39,352 bases of DNA from a virus (IMGVR_UViG_3300032235_000716:1-39352); one strand, 5' to 3'. Positions 12,001 to 17,941 are shown, counted from the stretch's first letter. Notes: generated by a model from the letters alone, not told the origin. Made by a program: numbers and translations.

Positions 12001-12986
12001 GCAGATCCACTATTTTCAAATCCTACTGTGGAATCTACAATTAAATTAGTTTCTCCTTCAGAAACCTGTTTTATTATATTTGTTTTTTTTGTATTTTCAA
12101 ATGGAATTGTGATTGAATCTCTATCTAAAGATACTTCATACAAAAATTTATCATCTACAGGTCTAATTTCAACATTATAAATTGAAGCACTAGAAGATGT
12201 TCCTTGGTATAAAGTTTTTCCAATTAACTCAAGAGGATCACCACCAGAGATTTTTTCTAAAAGAATACTTTTGGTAACAATGTAGTTTCCACCAGAAGAT
12301 TTTAATGTATACTCTTGTGGTCTTATAATTTGGATATCTTCATTGAAAAGAATTTTGAAAAGAATTTTATATGAAGTATCAGTTCCTTTTGAAGAGTAGA
12401 AATCTCTTGCTCTTGATAAAATATTTTTTATATTTACATCATCAACAAATTTTCTATTTTCAAAACCTGGAAAAAATTGGTACTTAAATTTTTCAAATAA
12501 CTTATTGAAAAATAAAACACTTAAATTCTGAACAACTGCTCCATCTAAGTGAGATGCTGCTTCAGTAGTTGAAAAAGTTAAAGAATTAGTTTTTAACTCA
12601 TCTATACCACTAAATCCTCTAATGCAACCAGTAAAAGAATTTATTGTTTTGCCAGTATAAGAGATTATTTCATTATCAATTTTAATTAATCCATATTTTT
12701 CTGGAAATCCTATCGTATGATTTACAAAAATAATATCATTTGGTGCTAAAGTATTTTCAGTTAAACTGCAGGGAACAACATTAGAATAAAATGTTTCATT
12801 ATTAAAGTTTTCAATTGACTTATATTTTGTTAAATTATTAGCTAAGTCAACTATACCTGTTTGATACTCCTGTGAGATATAATACTGAGTTAAAAATTCT
12901 TTGAATAATGGTGACTCACTATTGAGAAACTCTGGAATTTGAGTTTCTACGAAGTTTTGGATTTTTACTCTTTTGATTTCTGTCAT
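1..12986 (-). CDS. Giant multidomain tail/adhesin structural protein, 3' end beyond the window (>=4,328 aa)
   Basis: One uninterrupted frame runs from an ATG at 12986 past the left edge, so the C-terminus is missing. The ATG lies one base after the gp6 stop. Visible parts: N-terminal wedge-like region; about residues 990-1172 a concanavalin/carbohydrate-binding-like module (NGWYRC and YMWGAQVE motifs, as in phage tail proteins); about 1425-1530 a YHYH domain (WAYDGNPIYGPYG, then GDLDEHNGRF and a PEGTYAYFYT variant of the YHYH core); about 3920-4242 a WD/BNR-like propeller (repeats such as FVAVGKNGSIVISTDGENW). In between are at least 15 G-x-G-Y modules (SGSGYTSNP, GGKGYKVGD, GGRGYNSIP). T4-like cyanophages are known to carry very large YHYH-containing structural genes after gp6. 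I infer a virion protein at the baseplate or tail-fibre level, probably touching the host surface. Domain edges are by eye. Confidence 0.9.
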   Translation of the reverse strand, partial: MTEIKRVKIQNFVETQIPEFLNSESPLFKEFLTQYYISQEYQTGIVDLANNLTKYKSIENFNNETFYSNVVPCSLTENTLAPNDIIFVNHTIGFPEKYGLIKIDNEIISYTGKTINSFTGCIRGFSGIDELKTNSLTFSTTEAASHLDGAVVQNLSVLFFNKLFEKFKYQFFPGFENRKFVDDVNIKNILSRARDFYSSKGTDTSYKILFKILFNEDIQIIRPQEYTLKSSGGNYIVTKSILLEKISGGDPLELIGKTLYQGTSSSASIYNVEIRPVDDKFLYEVSLDRDSITIPFENTKKTNIIKQVSEGETNLIVDSTVGFENSGSAFIVSKLYQQPVKITYNQKTLTQFFEVSGIDFNFNINDEVVEDNFAYAFLEDGTKVEFRVINIIDSFDLSKTSNLRVKDKISLSYFGEDLSGDPRFYCWKYNTPIITEVKSISGPSGSNNNVWTVDLYDDIKFYRGETILFLNDQDVNDVFENAIVLETFKNANKIQIQSDVDLSQKNKLKKDISFASVDQDYFSGITSSTSSVQNTYIDYDRNNFYVSSSGIPDHKIYAKDRKINVSTDVGASKTTILNTDILHKFYTGEKIYYFSNSSSGISSGVYFVNTIGNTFDSKKINLSYSKSDLYNKKFVTLNSGSTGEYFVKLDYENKSLKNQKLFKKFNLKENNSIFEKSKERSTNNKTIGMLANGVELYSPTLYDENLYYGKIDSILITDKGKDYDVINYPQLVIEDEIGIGCSAHLNLVGSLKEVKIIKPGIGYELKPKISLVGGNGSGAILESNLVKTRINSSFRGDGFGVNTASNVITFTQDHNFNDCEEVLYNSNGNQNISYEEEVEPGVFVYPKLSNDDSYFVEILNSTQVKLYKTLNDCVKKQNEIQFRSISNGIHFLKTLKSKNTITKIYVKNSGFGYSNKKVSVKSVLSADSKTNGVNTFDDYIFAKDHNFKNKDLVKYSYSGSSISGLSTTTLYSVTVLDKNKFKLSETGYEESATNLIKHSQNLDIGTSWQRFGISTIQPNAEISPDGTKTADLVISNGSDSVRALTADVQGNIFTLNEVFTLSVFVKKYGSYRYFQFSGAGSQATNEAPVFDLNTGTVINPTTNVVFKDSKIEYYGNGWYRCSVVYKSNLYDNIGLQIRNNTSFSGGSFTGDGTSGFYMWGAQVETGYNLSSYINTFDTIKTRDFVDASYENYINKTYVNFVSLGSGYQTFSYPPIKIKVEVQSGISSTIQSQPELDPVVIGSADSVFIIDSGEKYGTSDIINFHRRPNAFAKVPSSIALLKPIIVDGKIVNVQILNQGQGYTKGVDIVISSEGNFADLYPVVEDGKIIEVKVLNSGINYNNKTKLTVIDRGYGVKFIANVTEWKINQVEKNKDLISYAQNPDEGIIVPSKNNNFGLQFVNFYPPKELRKELNDNINFNSSQERIDSVVHSPIIGWAYDGNPIYGPYGQVDSEVRKVETSYFLNVDSNTSIRPNYPGGFFIQDYTFDRSYGDLDEHNGRFCVTPDFPEGTYAYFYTIDGDSLSNSLYPYVIGFQSKDNLIEKNYDLEFNQEFDISSLNIIRNVSNYYINSSKTKSLFLNSIDKKYQQEFSVSQVLSSYVDDLKILSPGNSYKVGDNLFFDNSGTDGSGLSAKVSEVKGKGLLSVQVGVSTFTNVEFIDKINTVIGITSSPHNLYTGDTIYIDQFDSLKYKDLEGSKKIFVNQKTVGLAQSVPSISTGFTTSVFVDDIKGFDIGDFIKIDNEVMMITNISGAESKFTVDRLSNYSTHSVGISSVVLLPNKFTFTQNGVNFGIKENKKIFFTPKSLIGFGTTASNYIDYNGGNLNIPPKSIFIESHNFYTGQELIYNIGIDGNGLLVSDSNEASSFRLSDNQKVYAVNYGENFLGISTVGFTSSVGIGSTFKSLYFYKTGTTGNSDSFKTNYEVLSSAVENFYLNVTTAENHQLSNDDFVRFNLKPNYIENYSVSYDLNLRKIVTNTISFDSSLVDLSKSEIQIGNNSFENGQKIVYYSNGNANISDLIDRNTYFVIKTTSDKIKFAKSYNDAIVGKNIVLINSSSGTHKIGLINPPLKITKGSSIKFDLSDSSLSGMDLKIYKDINFIDELESFKYVKSAITPGSSNSFLSINTDNLTSEKELYYNLIPNSPLEDVKFEISSDLDVLGRNKIIIIPTSLNDQYQVVSIGSSEFKINLKNKPEYIDYSINSGISSISYSTNSRNVNGPIEKVKINFKGRGYKTLPSLLSIQSENGNGASVKPVSENIGKIDSFVRIKDGYDYPTDITLRPYLSVPTVATINGISRIDYVGIITGGRGYNSIPYLKVVGNDDIEISCELQGGSISKVDILKNTNNLTSPLDIVSTKNSNGYDIETITVSGNFVTLELVNSDNQIYPLIANSYGGLEIDFPFAVGDEIFIENCRISLTDTDKSGNIVPKDNYNSSDYNYKFFKVTGISTENYTVTYDMSDYSSDLGNYNNDFGYGYVTNKKVMPKFDMKLSDDLNYFSGEKVLGFNESNTNTFSGEVVKDGWNGKTNQIIITNSKGTLNIGDKLYGERSKLNGIVQIVNSFNIQANYGVSVDKLVESFDRSGYLNDYQQRISDNDYYQKFSYSIVSKLPYNTWKEPVKSIIHPAGFKEFSDLNIISSATTNMSMNAIDSNSSFIVNIDSSSSIYKRNNFTIVNEDPESQFEDGSIERIEIGAESANVAGVGQTGPILGVPLKPYILNKTNKVISIDDISDQFNGSSNYEVVGIRTATFSSYRKKTLGISTSNLQVGDFVGFSSYIIPDLTLITSVGINSITLNIPHTLLQGDSLTEILNETTVKITRNIGSSQIIGISSFKLKENGIPLFYREFDSSDSNIVDLSQNSFNIRNNNFQVGQKVTYYSPYGSSIGIKTTSAVEDSVIRIVSFGNTSYLSVSSNNSSIITKISGGIGSALYENGYNVAITTSIVGTSASIVPNFSGYQNSYYGYPNGYPQKSTTGIGSDAKFSAFIVYDSSTGQPISTSIILNSGGKGYKVGDTVSLSGTYFGGSDSVNDLSFTVSKVSSSRIISAANNSYLDIEGINSGTGTDAKFNVYRNSFGDISTIEIVDGGVGYALTDKITILGSDVGGLNGNDDISISPIGLGTNKLPSSLYINQSNENLFKVSGLQNETELDLITLGIGTHSFEFNNSNASTLIVLDNIIQSPIYIRDINVSLASSVAIGTDSIYLSSGITSITSQDIFKINQEFFGIKNIGIGSTNRVEVVRGFLGTSEESHESNSAITLCRGNFNIIKDTIYFATAPYGDIGPEGIQVNSSFQGRVFSRRFDPGLPNDKNIILDDISKDFTGSDVFVGTFTGTLGASNRKIISGINTLGISLGDVISQTTFEDRFILPSTKVQSIGSGFIEITPNHNVTSGIATTSFNITRLNYILKSNKENVVGLYTNTNSSVSINASGDINNNPIILINNIPQVSGTDYIIDTANQNTFKFISGIPNAGRIVRVGINSGFGYQPLVGAAATVTVSSSGTISSITLTGRGSGYRGSPVISLNSSQGIGASFSSSIGAGGTVTSLSIVNSGSGYTSNPPPNVLVDLPSSYSDLPLTYISGTTGDGEGAKVSVVVGSGSSIIGFELEESGFGYKVGDVLSVVGITTNPNVGIAFSEFRIYVEEVFTDKFSGFYPGQFLQFDDVSQFFNNNKKRFTLTVTENGIREAISLKVSPTSKLNIENNLFVYINDILQQPVSSYTFSGSRITFKEPPLKGSKCTILFYKGSDLDVEQIDPPKTIKSGDTVIIEENILDGTDRSQFERIVKTIISTDSLDTFTYNDIGINTDITKYRPLSWIKQTQDRIINGSLQSKSRPDLKSRVVPSCQLIRNLSELDSFVYVDNAFPMFSAVDKIKEELSDIIIVENKNITPAIGTAIVSSSSTISQINVEYGGLGYQGVNNLNVSISSLFIKKKDPIYNWQSVGLSTIYGLNSVAMGSNLISVGQSGLVAYSSNGIDWEFSNIGYASTISFNSVVSITTDKYIAAGQNSKIISFNSNGSSASNFSEYTLSKFVSNTASIVVGDKIKVPSEYTNTFNDLIYSPVQNKVVAVGNSAAAFLSTGVESTEFIEQRSRSFYDLLSVANNDIKKVGLSSITESRFVAVGKNGSIVISTDGENWVLSPSPTGNNLNKVIWDNTKFVIVGDGGTIIVSDSNLNWNLISTNPSLNKDIVNIRYYEDFYVILTSDSKLYYSFDLVYWLERSTNQSNKINDLIFVNSFGTGGRYVGVGSTGTIIYAEPIYNRATATANVSGDSITSVNIANPGFGYLKEDSPPIIFESTPLKSEKIISYKVKGDFGNIVNVSVGSSTIIFELKTEYYDGPSI

Positions 12987-12987
12987 T

Positions 12988-14871
12988 TTATCTCGTATAT
13001 TCTCCGTTGGTATAGCTTGATGAAGTTATATAAGTCGTTGCTGAAGTATTTTCACCAGAAGAAATTGTATCTTCTATCATATTTACCACAGTATTTTGAA
13101 TACTTAATTCTAAATATATATCTTTAAAAGCAATGATGTCATTTGATTCTGGAACTGCTTGTATCTGTATTCCCTCTGGATTGGATGAACTTGTTATATT
13201 GATAATATCGGTCATTATTTCACCCTTGATATAATCTACTTTTCCTGCATTTTTATTGATGATAACAGGAATATTTTCTTTTAGTGTAAATAAAAATAAT
13301 GTTCCCATATTATCATTAATTGGAACATCACTCATATAGACAGTACCACTTACACCATCTATCGTAAACCCAGTGCTCTTGATATTGTATCCACGATTAT
13401 CTTCAAAATTATTTTTTTTGATATGAAATTGATTGCCAAAGCAAAGTTCATATGTGGCAAGTTTATTGTATTGAGGTTGCAAATCCCTTCTCATTACAAC
13501 TTTTGAAATATTGGAAGTTATTGAGTCACTAGTATTATCAATTAATGAACAAAGTTTACTATATTTAAATCTTCCTCCAAAATTATTAATTTCATAAGAA
13601 GAACCAAATTCTTTCAATGTATCGTAAATTTTAGTTTGGAGAAAATTTACATCTGAAGTTGTTGACTTATTATAATATACGTTTGAGACTAATTCAATAT
13701 AAAGATATTTCAAGTCTACAATTTCTGGTTTAATACCTGCTATTGAATACTGTTTTAACTTTTTTTTAATTTCATTTTTTGATATTTCTGATATGAATTT
13801 TCCTTGTCTGGGTTTTATAGATATGAAAACTTTTCCGTACTCTGGAGGATCTAATTCATCTCCACCATAAGCACTAACAGATTCTACATTTGGAAAAATA
13901 TATGGTATTAAACCTTTATAGTCATTAGCAGTAACTGCCCTATACTGCGAGGCATAAACTCTTGGTGCCAAATACTTAATAGAATCTAGAGTTTCTATAT
14001 CATCACCATTTTCAGATCTTTGTACTGTAGTAATTTGTGATATGCCAGTAGTAATTTTATTTTCTCTATTGTCAACTAAAATTCCAGAAAAAGTGAAATT
14101 GAAGGCACCATCTGCAACTGCTCCATTTGTCACTATATAACCGACTTCAATCAAAGATCCTGAAATTGGTTTTTTTCCAAGAACATTATCCCCAAAAACA
14201 ATCTCATATTTTTCATCTTCAACTTCTTGAACTAAAAATATTTTTGAATTCTTATCTATATTGAAAATATTATTATATAACTTATATTCTTCTGTAGTTT
14301 TGTTTCTTACAAAAACACGTATTGTTGAAATATCAACACTAGTATTGGGTATAACAAATTTTTGATTTGGTTGTGAATTATCAATAGAAAATCTTTTCGT
14401 TAAATATACACCTTCATAAACATCTATGTTTGTGAAAGAAGCAATTCCAAAATTATCAACTGATACGGTAATATCCTCTGGTATTGAGAAGATATAATTT
14501 CCACCTTGAATTGCACCTAAAGCAACAGATCCTGCTTTTAAAGTGACAGTTTTTAAATCTGGATTACCTGTATCTACAGTAAAACTAATTTTTCCTTTTG
14601 ATGATCTTTTTGATCTTGGGACATAACCAATGTTTCTTGCTAGAGAAACTACATTTTCTCTTAATGAAGCACTATCAATAAAAGATTCATTTACTGCCAT
14701 ATTTGTATTATAGGCAGTTATGTAAGAATTATAAGCAAGTATATCAATTAAAATAGAAAAATTTGATCCTTCAAAATCAAAATCTGTAAAGTTGCTATTC
14801 GATCTCAAATAGTCTTTTATTTGAGATCTTAGATCTTCAAAATCTAAATTAGTAAATTGATTGAAGGCCAT
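12988..14871 (-). CDS. 6: Baseplate wedge protein gp6 (T4-like)
   Basis: The product is 627 aa, close to T4 gp6 (660 aa). It starts MAFNQFTNLDFEDLRSQIKD and contains an ILAYNSYITAYNTNMAVNES segment typical of gp6/gpJ-like baseplate proteins, followed by the conserved LARNIGYVPRS region. In T4, gp6 dimers join the wedges into the inner baseplate ring. The ATG overlaps the stop of the gp25 gene (TAATG), so the two are translationally coupled. The giant tail gene follows after one base. Synteny (gp25, gp6, giant protein) supports the call independently of similarity. Confidence 0.92.
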   Translation of the reverse strand: MAFNQFTNLDFEDLRSQIKDYLRSNSNFTDFDFEGSNFSILIDILAYNSYITAYNTNMAVNESFIDSASLRENVVSLARNIGYVPRSKRSSKGKISFTVDTGNPDLKTVTLKAGSVALGAIQGGNYIFSIPEDITVSVDNFGIASFTNIDVYEGVYLTKRFSIDNSQPNQKFVIPNTSVDISTIRVFVRNKTTEEYKLYNNIFNIDKNSKIFLVQEVEDEKYEIVFGDNVLGKKPISGSLIEVGYIVTNGAVADGAFNFTFSGILVDNRENKITTGISQITTVQRSENGDDIETLDSIKYLAPRVYASQYRAVTANDYKGLIPYIFPNVESVSAYGGDELDPPEYGKVFISIKPRQGKFISEISKNEIKKKLKQYSIAGIKPEIVDLKYLYIELVSNVYYNKSTTSDVNFLQTKIYDTLKEFGSSYEINNFGGRFKYSKLCSLIDNTSDSITSNISKVVMRRDLQPQYNKLATYELCFGNQFHIKKNNFEDNRGYNIKSTGFTIDGVSGTVYMSDVPINDNMGTLFLFTLKENIPVIINKNAGKVDYIKGEIMTDIINITSSSNPEGIQIQAVPESNDIIAFKDIYLELSIQNTVVNMIEDTISSGENTSATTYITSSSYTNGEYTR

Positions 14872-15272
14872 TATATTCTACTAGGAAGTAAAAGAAACTC
14901 TATGTTTTGTGATGGGAATGCTTGCCCAATTATATCATATGAAATTTTAATAAAAAGATCATTAGAATCATCTGGATAATCAATAAATACTTCTCTTAAT
15001 AAAATTCTAGGTTCAAAATTATTTAAAAGTGTAGTTATTTGCTCCTTTAAAAAAACTGAAGTTTCATCAGTTTGAAGTTCAAAAAGAGATGATTCTACTT
15101 CAGAACCTATTAATTTATTAAAAAATCGTTCCCCAATACGAGTTCTTACCAAATTTATAACAGATTTTTTAACCGCATCCTCATTATTTAATGGTATTAA
15201 GTCATTCGTAACTGGATGTCTGGAGAACGATAAACTAATGTCTCTAAATGCTCTAGAGATAGTTATTGACAT
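14871..15272 (-). CDS. 25: Baseplate wedge protein gp25 (lysozyme-like fold family)
   Basis: The product is 133 aa, the usual size of gp25 (132 aa in T4). It has the family hallmarks: a GERFF segment near residues 47-51 and the NFEPRI motif near 85-90, followed by a short acidic beta-rich C-terminus. Despite the historic lysozyme label, gp25 is a structural wedge component that nucleates sheath assembly. Its stop overlaps the gp6 start. The ribosome-binding site is weak (GTAAAG). No separate promoter is obvious; an AT-rich TATATTAAAT stretch lies 20-30 bases upstream. Confidence 0.92.
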   Translation of the reverse strand: MSITISRAFRDISLSFSRHPVTNDLIPLNNEDAVKKSVINLVRTRIGERFFNKLIGSEVESSLFELQTDETSVFLKEQITTLLNNFEPRILLREVFIDYPDDSNDLFIKISYDIIGQAFPSQNIEFLLLPSRI

Positions 15273-15311
15273 TCAACTTTACAAGTGCATTTAATATATC
15301 TATAATGGTTT

Positions 15312-15554
15312 TCAAATTACTTTTCCGTAAACTGGTTCTGTTCCATAACTCCAATCGTCGTAATCTTCATCATTACGAATTTTTTCGTGCAATTCAGTTT
15401 GTTTTTTGAAATTATGTTGCTTTGGGGCAGAATCATGCATAATTTCTTGAATGATTCTTTTGGGGGGATCATTATTATAGTCAGTAATAAGTTTATTTGT
15501 TCCCCAAGTTTGGTACATATAGTTTTTGTCTCTATCAACTGGTAAATTTGACAT
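15312..15554 (-). CDS. Small conserved phage protein, unknown function
   Basis: The product is 80 aa, hydrophilic and rich in D, N, K and Y (starts MSNLPVDRDKN; WSYGTEPVYGKVI at the C-terminus). No domain is recognised. An AGGAG ribosome-binding site lies 7 bases before the ATG. It sits between speD and gp25 in the structural operon, 39 bases upstream of gp25, so co-expression with the baseplate genes is likely. I cannot say whether it is a virion protein. Confidence 0.75.
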   Translation of the reverse strand: MSNLPVDRDKNYMYQTWGTNKLITDYNNDPPKRIIQEIMHDSAPKQHNFKKQTELHEKIRNDEDYDDWSYGTEPVYGKVI

Positions 15555-15563
15555 GAAAAACTC

Positions 15564-15615
15564 CTGTTTTTAAGAAAAACAGAACTTTTATTTGAAGGAG
15601 GTTCCTATCTCCTTC
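15564..15615 (-). terminator. Two stacked stem-loops between speD and the 80-aa gene
   Basis: GAAGGAG (15594-15600) pairs with CTCCTTC (15609-15615) around an 8-base loop. A second hairpin, CTGTTTTT with AAAAACAG, lies at about 15564-15582, next to the RBS of the following gene. T-rich tracts follow on the plus-strand reading (CTTTTATTT), so the first may act in either direction or as an mRNA stabiliser. The AAATAAAAG between them resembles a T4-type late promoter core. Confidence 0.45.
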
Positions 15616-15622
15616 CTTTTAT

Positions 15623-15949
15623 TTAACGATTTAAGTATCTTAAGTTATAATTTTCAGAATTTAAATATTTTAATATCTCTAATGCTATGAGTTTTGGGTT
15701 TCCTGGACCACAAGTATAGACATCTATGGCAACACAACCATTTTCTGGCCAAGTATGGCAAGAAACGTGACTTTCTGAGAGAGAAATTACAATGGTACAA
15801 CCTTGTGGATAGAAACAATGTTGAAATATGTTCAATATTGTCATTCCAGCACGTTTAATACCTGTCTCCATAATTTCTTGAAGAGATATAGAATCGTTAA
15901 GTAGGTCATATTTTACGTCATACACCTCCAAAAGAAGGTGATTTCCCAT
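15623..15949 (-). CDS. speD: S-adenosylmethionine decarboxylase proenzyme (AdoMetDC, prokaryotic class)
   Basis: This pyruvoyl enzyme makes decarboxylated AdoMet, the aminopropyl donor for spermidine synthesis. From the chosen ATG the product is 108 aa, a little shorter than bacterial SpeD (~125). The processing motif SESHVSCHTWPE is intact: self-cleavage would occur at Glu59-Ser60, making Ser60 the pyruvoyl residue; His65 and Cys80 (DVYTCG) match the catalytic pair. A TTG at 15964 in the same frame would add five residues, but GGAGAGA stands 6 bases before the ATG at 15949. speD is a known auxiliary gene of T4-like cyanophages. It is placed among late structural genes here. Confidence 0.93.
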   Translation of the reverse strand: MGNHLLLEVYDVKYDLLNDSISLQEIMETGIKRAGMTILNIFQHCFYPQGCTIVISLSESHVSCHTWPENGCVAIDVYTCGPGNPKLIALEILKYLNSENYNLRYLNR

Positions 15950-15999
15950 TGAAAATCTCTCCAATTCCTTAAATCTCCATTTTTTATTTGAAAAACTAT

Positions 16000-16599
16000 T
16001 TATTTTATAACTATTCCCCTTCTTCCATAAGTATCATACTCACAATCTCCAATAAAATTTGAGTTTTTATCAAAATTATCGTCCCAAACTGGAATTGCAA
16101 CCTGATTATTGTATCTAAAGTCTGGATTTTGTCTTACGTGAACCTCAATTAAGTTTCCATTGATGAATTCACAGTTAATCCAGTCATAATTTCCTTTTAA
16201 ATTCTTCAAAATTGAAGGAAATTCTACTTCTTTATCAATTTTTTCCCATTTTTGCCATTTGTAAAGAGGATCTTTCTCATCTTTTATCCCTCTTACGACT
16301 AATTTTGCTTCACCGTAGTGAAAATCAACACTTAAGTGCTCTCCTTTAAACACTTCACACCAAAAATCTGAAGGATATAAGTGTTCTGTACTATCTTCTA
16401 TCCATAAAATCTCAGCAAACCGACCCATCCCAAGGAAATTTATACTTGGACGGACAATATAAAAGTCGGATTTAGGAACTGTAGACCCAATGGGACCACA
16501 ATTGTAACCTAAAATCCGACTTAATTGTAATTTATTATAAATCCATAGATCATTATGATGAATTGCATTCCACTCATCATTAACGTCTAAGTGATACAT
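16000..16599 (-). CDS. Conserved protein of unknown function, weakly ATP-grasp-like
   Basis: The product is 199 aa. Two stretches recall the ATP-grasp fold: SRILGYNCGPIGSTVP with YIVRPSINFLGMG in the N-terminal half, and WINCEFINGNLIEVHVR near the C-terminus, which resembles the metal-binding strand of that superfamily. The central part has SVDFHYGEAKLVVRG. The complete nucleotide-binding set cannot be confirmed by eye, so the similarity is only a lead. The start lies 3 bases after the stop of the 43-aa gene, so the two are co-transcribed; speD follows after 50 bases. Confidence 0.75.
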   Translation of the reverse strand: MYHLDVNDEWNAIHHNDLWIYNKLQLSRILGYNCGPIGSTVPKSDFYIVRPSINFLGMGRFAEILWIEDSTEHLYPSDFWCEVFKGEHLSVDFHYGEAKLVVRGIKDEKDPLYKWQKWEKIDKEVEFPSILKNLKGNYDWINCEFINGNLIEVHVRQNPDFRYNNQVAIPVWDDNFDKNSNFIGDCEYDTYGRRGIVIK

Positions 16600-16602
16600 C
16601 TT

Positions 16603-16734
16603 TTATTTTCCTTGTCCACGATATCTTTTTTTAGCTTTATTGCGACTTGTTGCGGAATATTTTGTATTTTTACCAAAACCTTGACGAGTATTCTTAGGAA
16701 CACTTTCAATTTTCATTTCCTTTCTTGTTGCCAT
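16603..16734 (-). CDS. 43-aa basic microprotein
   Basis: MATRKEMKIESVPKN starts a 43-aa product that is strongly basic, ending KKRYRGQGK. A near-perfect AGGAGGA ribosome-binding site sits 8 bases before the ATG at 16734. It is directly followed by the 199-aa gene. The charge suggests nucleic-acid binding, but no domain is recognised. Confidence 0.75.
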   Translation of the reverse strand: MATRKEMKIESVPKNTRQGFGKNTKYSATSRNKAKKRYRGQGK

Positions 16735-16788
16735 AATGTATCTCCTCCTAAAATGTCTCTTAACGGTTTTTAACGGGTTATAAGGGCA

Positions 16789-16820
16789 AGAATGCCTTAA
16801 AGATTATTCTAAGGCATTCT
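16789..16820 (-). terminator. 11-bp perfect stem-loop after the glycosyltransferase gene
   Basis: AGAATGCCTTA (16789-16799) and TAAGGCATTCT (16810-16820) pair perfectly around a 10-base loop, 20 bases past the stop of the glycosyltransferase gene. The following minus-strand sequence is only moderately T-rich, so it may be a processing or attenuation hairpin rather than a classical intrinsic terminator. Confidence 0.6.
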
Positions 16821-16839
16821 AGGGGCACTGTCAAGGGAA

Positions 16840-17592
16840 TCAGATTATTCTTGACTTCTCGTGTCCAACACGAATCAGAGGATCACACCAAATTTCATAA
16901 CCTGCCTCTTTAGCATCTAGACAGAATGAGACATCCTCGCCACACATATCCTGAACTGCACCAGATTCAAAAACTTGCATCTTTGGTGCAAACCAAGGAT
17001 ATTCAAGATTCTCGAAAACTCCATTCTTAATTAGAACCCATCCAAAACCTGTGTAGTCAACTGTAAATGGTTTGCGACGTTTGCTCATAGTTTCTAAGGT
17101 TTCGTGATTCATCACTCCACCATTATTACGGAAATCATCTTCCTCTAACCAATGAGCAACGGAGGTGGTTCTTCCATCTTCTGTGCAATACCATCCTGCA
17201 GCAATGTCCTTATCCATTGCAACCAAACGATAAAATGACTCAGTATTAAAGACAATATCCGAGTCAATCCAAAGTTGATAATCATATTGAAGTTTTCCAT
17301 CCCAAGGAATCTGTTTTGGACCCCTGAGAACATTTGCCCCAAGACACTTGCACCTTGCAAAATTAACCATTGAACTATAATCTTGCGAGATCTGAATACT
17401 CGCACCATTCTGAACCAAATCAAAACATAACTGGACAAAGTTTTTCAGATACGTATATGATACTCCCCTTCCAGGCAAACAAAAGACTACTGATTTTCCA
17501 CGAATCATTTCTTTTGCTTGATCTATATCAAAATCTACTTCACTATCCCCCCGTTGAGGAACTTTTGCCTTAACAGTAAATCCTTTTGCCAT
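16840..17592 (-). CDS. GT-A type glycosyltransferase
   Basis: The product is 250 aa. An N-terminal Rossmann-like strand (SVVFCLPGRGVSY, about residues 34-46) leads to the DxD motif in WIDSDIVF (Asp110-Asp112), which binds the metal and nucleotide-sugar. A C-terminal GEDVSFCLDAKEAGYEIWCDP block with VGH completes the GT2-like pattern. Such enzymes are common in marine T4-like phages, where they may modify DNA, virion proteins or host surface glycans; the acceptor is unknown. A TGGTATAAT promoter lies just upstream and an 11-bp hairpin follows, so it may be a separate unit. Confidence 0.85.
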   Translation of the reverse strand: MAKGFTVKAKVPQRGDSEVDFDIDQAKEMIRGKSVVFCLPGRGVSYTYLKNFVQLCFDLVQNGASIQISQDYSSMVNFARCKCLGANVLRGPKQIPWDGKLQYDYQLWIDSDIVFNTESFYRLVAMDKDIAAGWYCTEDGRTTSVAHWLEEDDFRNNGGVMNHETLETMSKRRKPFTVDYTGFGWVLIKNGVFENLEYPWFAPKMQVFESGAVQDMCGEDVSFCLDAKEAGYEIWCDPLIRVGHEKSRII

Positions 17593-17614
17593 AAAATTTA
17601 ATACTAACGGTTAC

Positions 17615-17620
17615 ATTATA
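17615..17620 (-). promoter_or_regulatory. Extended -10 promoter before the glycosyltransferase gene
   Basis: Minus-strand TGGTATAAT, a perfect -10 hexamer with a TG extension, lies 23 bases before the ATG at 17592. No clear -35 box is seen. Confidence 0.6.
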
Positions 17621-17634
17621 CCACCACAAATCAT

Positions 17635-17805
17635 TCATTGCAATGGTGTTTCATTTTTATTTAGAGTGATTAAAATATCTTGATCATTTCCTCCCTTCGT
17701 CCATACAATCCCTCTCACCTGATTGATGGACCTCTGTAAATCTTCCTGGGAAATTTTTTCAAATATCTTTATACCTCTAACTTCAATGTCATAAGTATTC
17801 ATCAT
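17635..17805 (-). CDS. 56-aa small protein, unknown function
   Basis: MMNTYDIEVRGIKIFEKISQ starts a clean 56-aa frame ending NKNETPLQ. It overlaps the preceding 50-aa gene by 17 bases in another frame, with GAAGG upstream of the double ATG. Alternating hydrophobic and charged residues suggest a small alpha/beta protein. No family is recognised. Confidence 0.65.
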   Translation of the reverse strand: MMNTYDIEVRGIKIFEKISQEDLQRSINQVRGIVWTKGGNDQDILITLNKNETPLQ

Positions 17806-17941
17806 CTTCGACCTTCATTAGAAGATCTTCTAACTCCTCTTTGAGACTATTGTTGATAATTAAAATTTTATCAGTATCTAAACGATGCCTAATTGTGTCA
17901 ACTAATAAGTCTTTCTCATACTCATCAAAATTTATCTTCAT
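17789..17941 (-). CDS. 50-aa small acidic protein, unknown function
   Basis: MKINFDEYEKDLLVDTIRHR starts a helical acidic 50-aa product ending KVEDDEYL. It is the first gene left of the 1.3 kb noncoding region. Upstream (17967-17984) is an 18-bp perfect AT palindrome that includes a TATAAT box and could be its promoter. Confidence 0.65.
   Translation of the reverse strand: MKINFDEYEKDLLVDTIRHRLDTDKILIINNSLKEELEDLLMKVEDDEYL

Noticed and set aside
15564-15615. Riboswitch before the gp25 cluster
   Set aside because: Only two simple hairpins with no conserved aptamer features.
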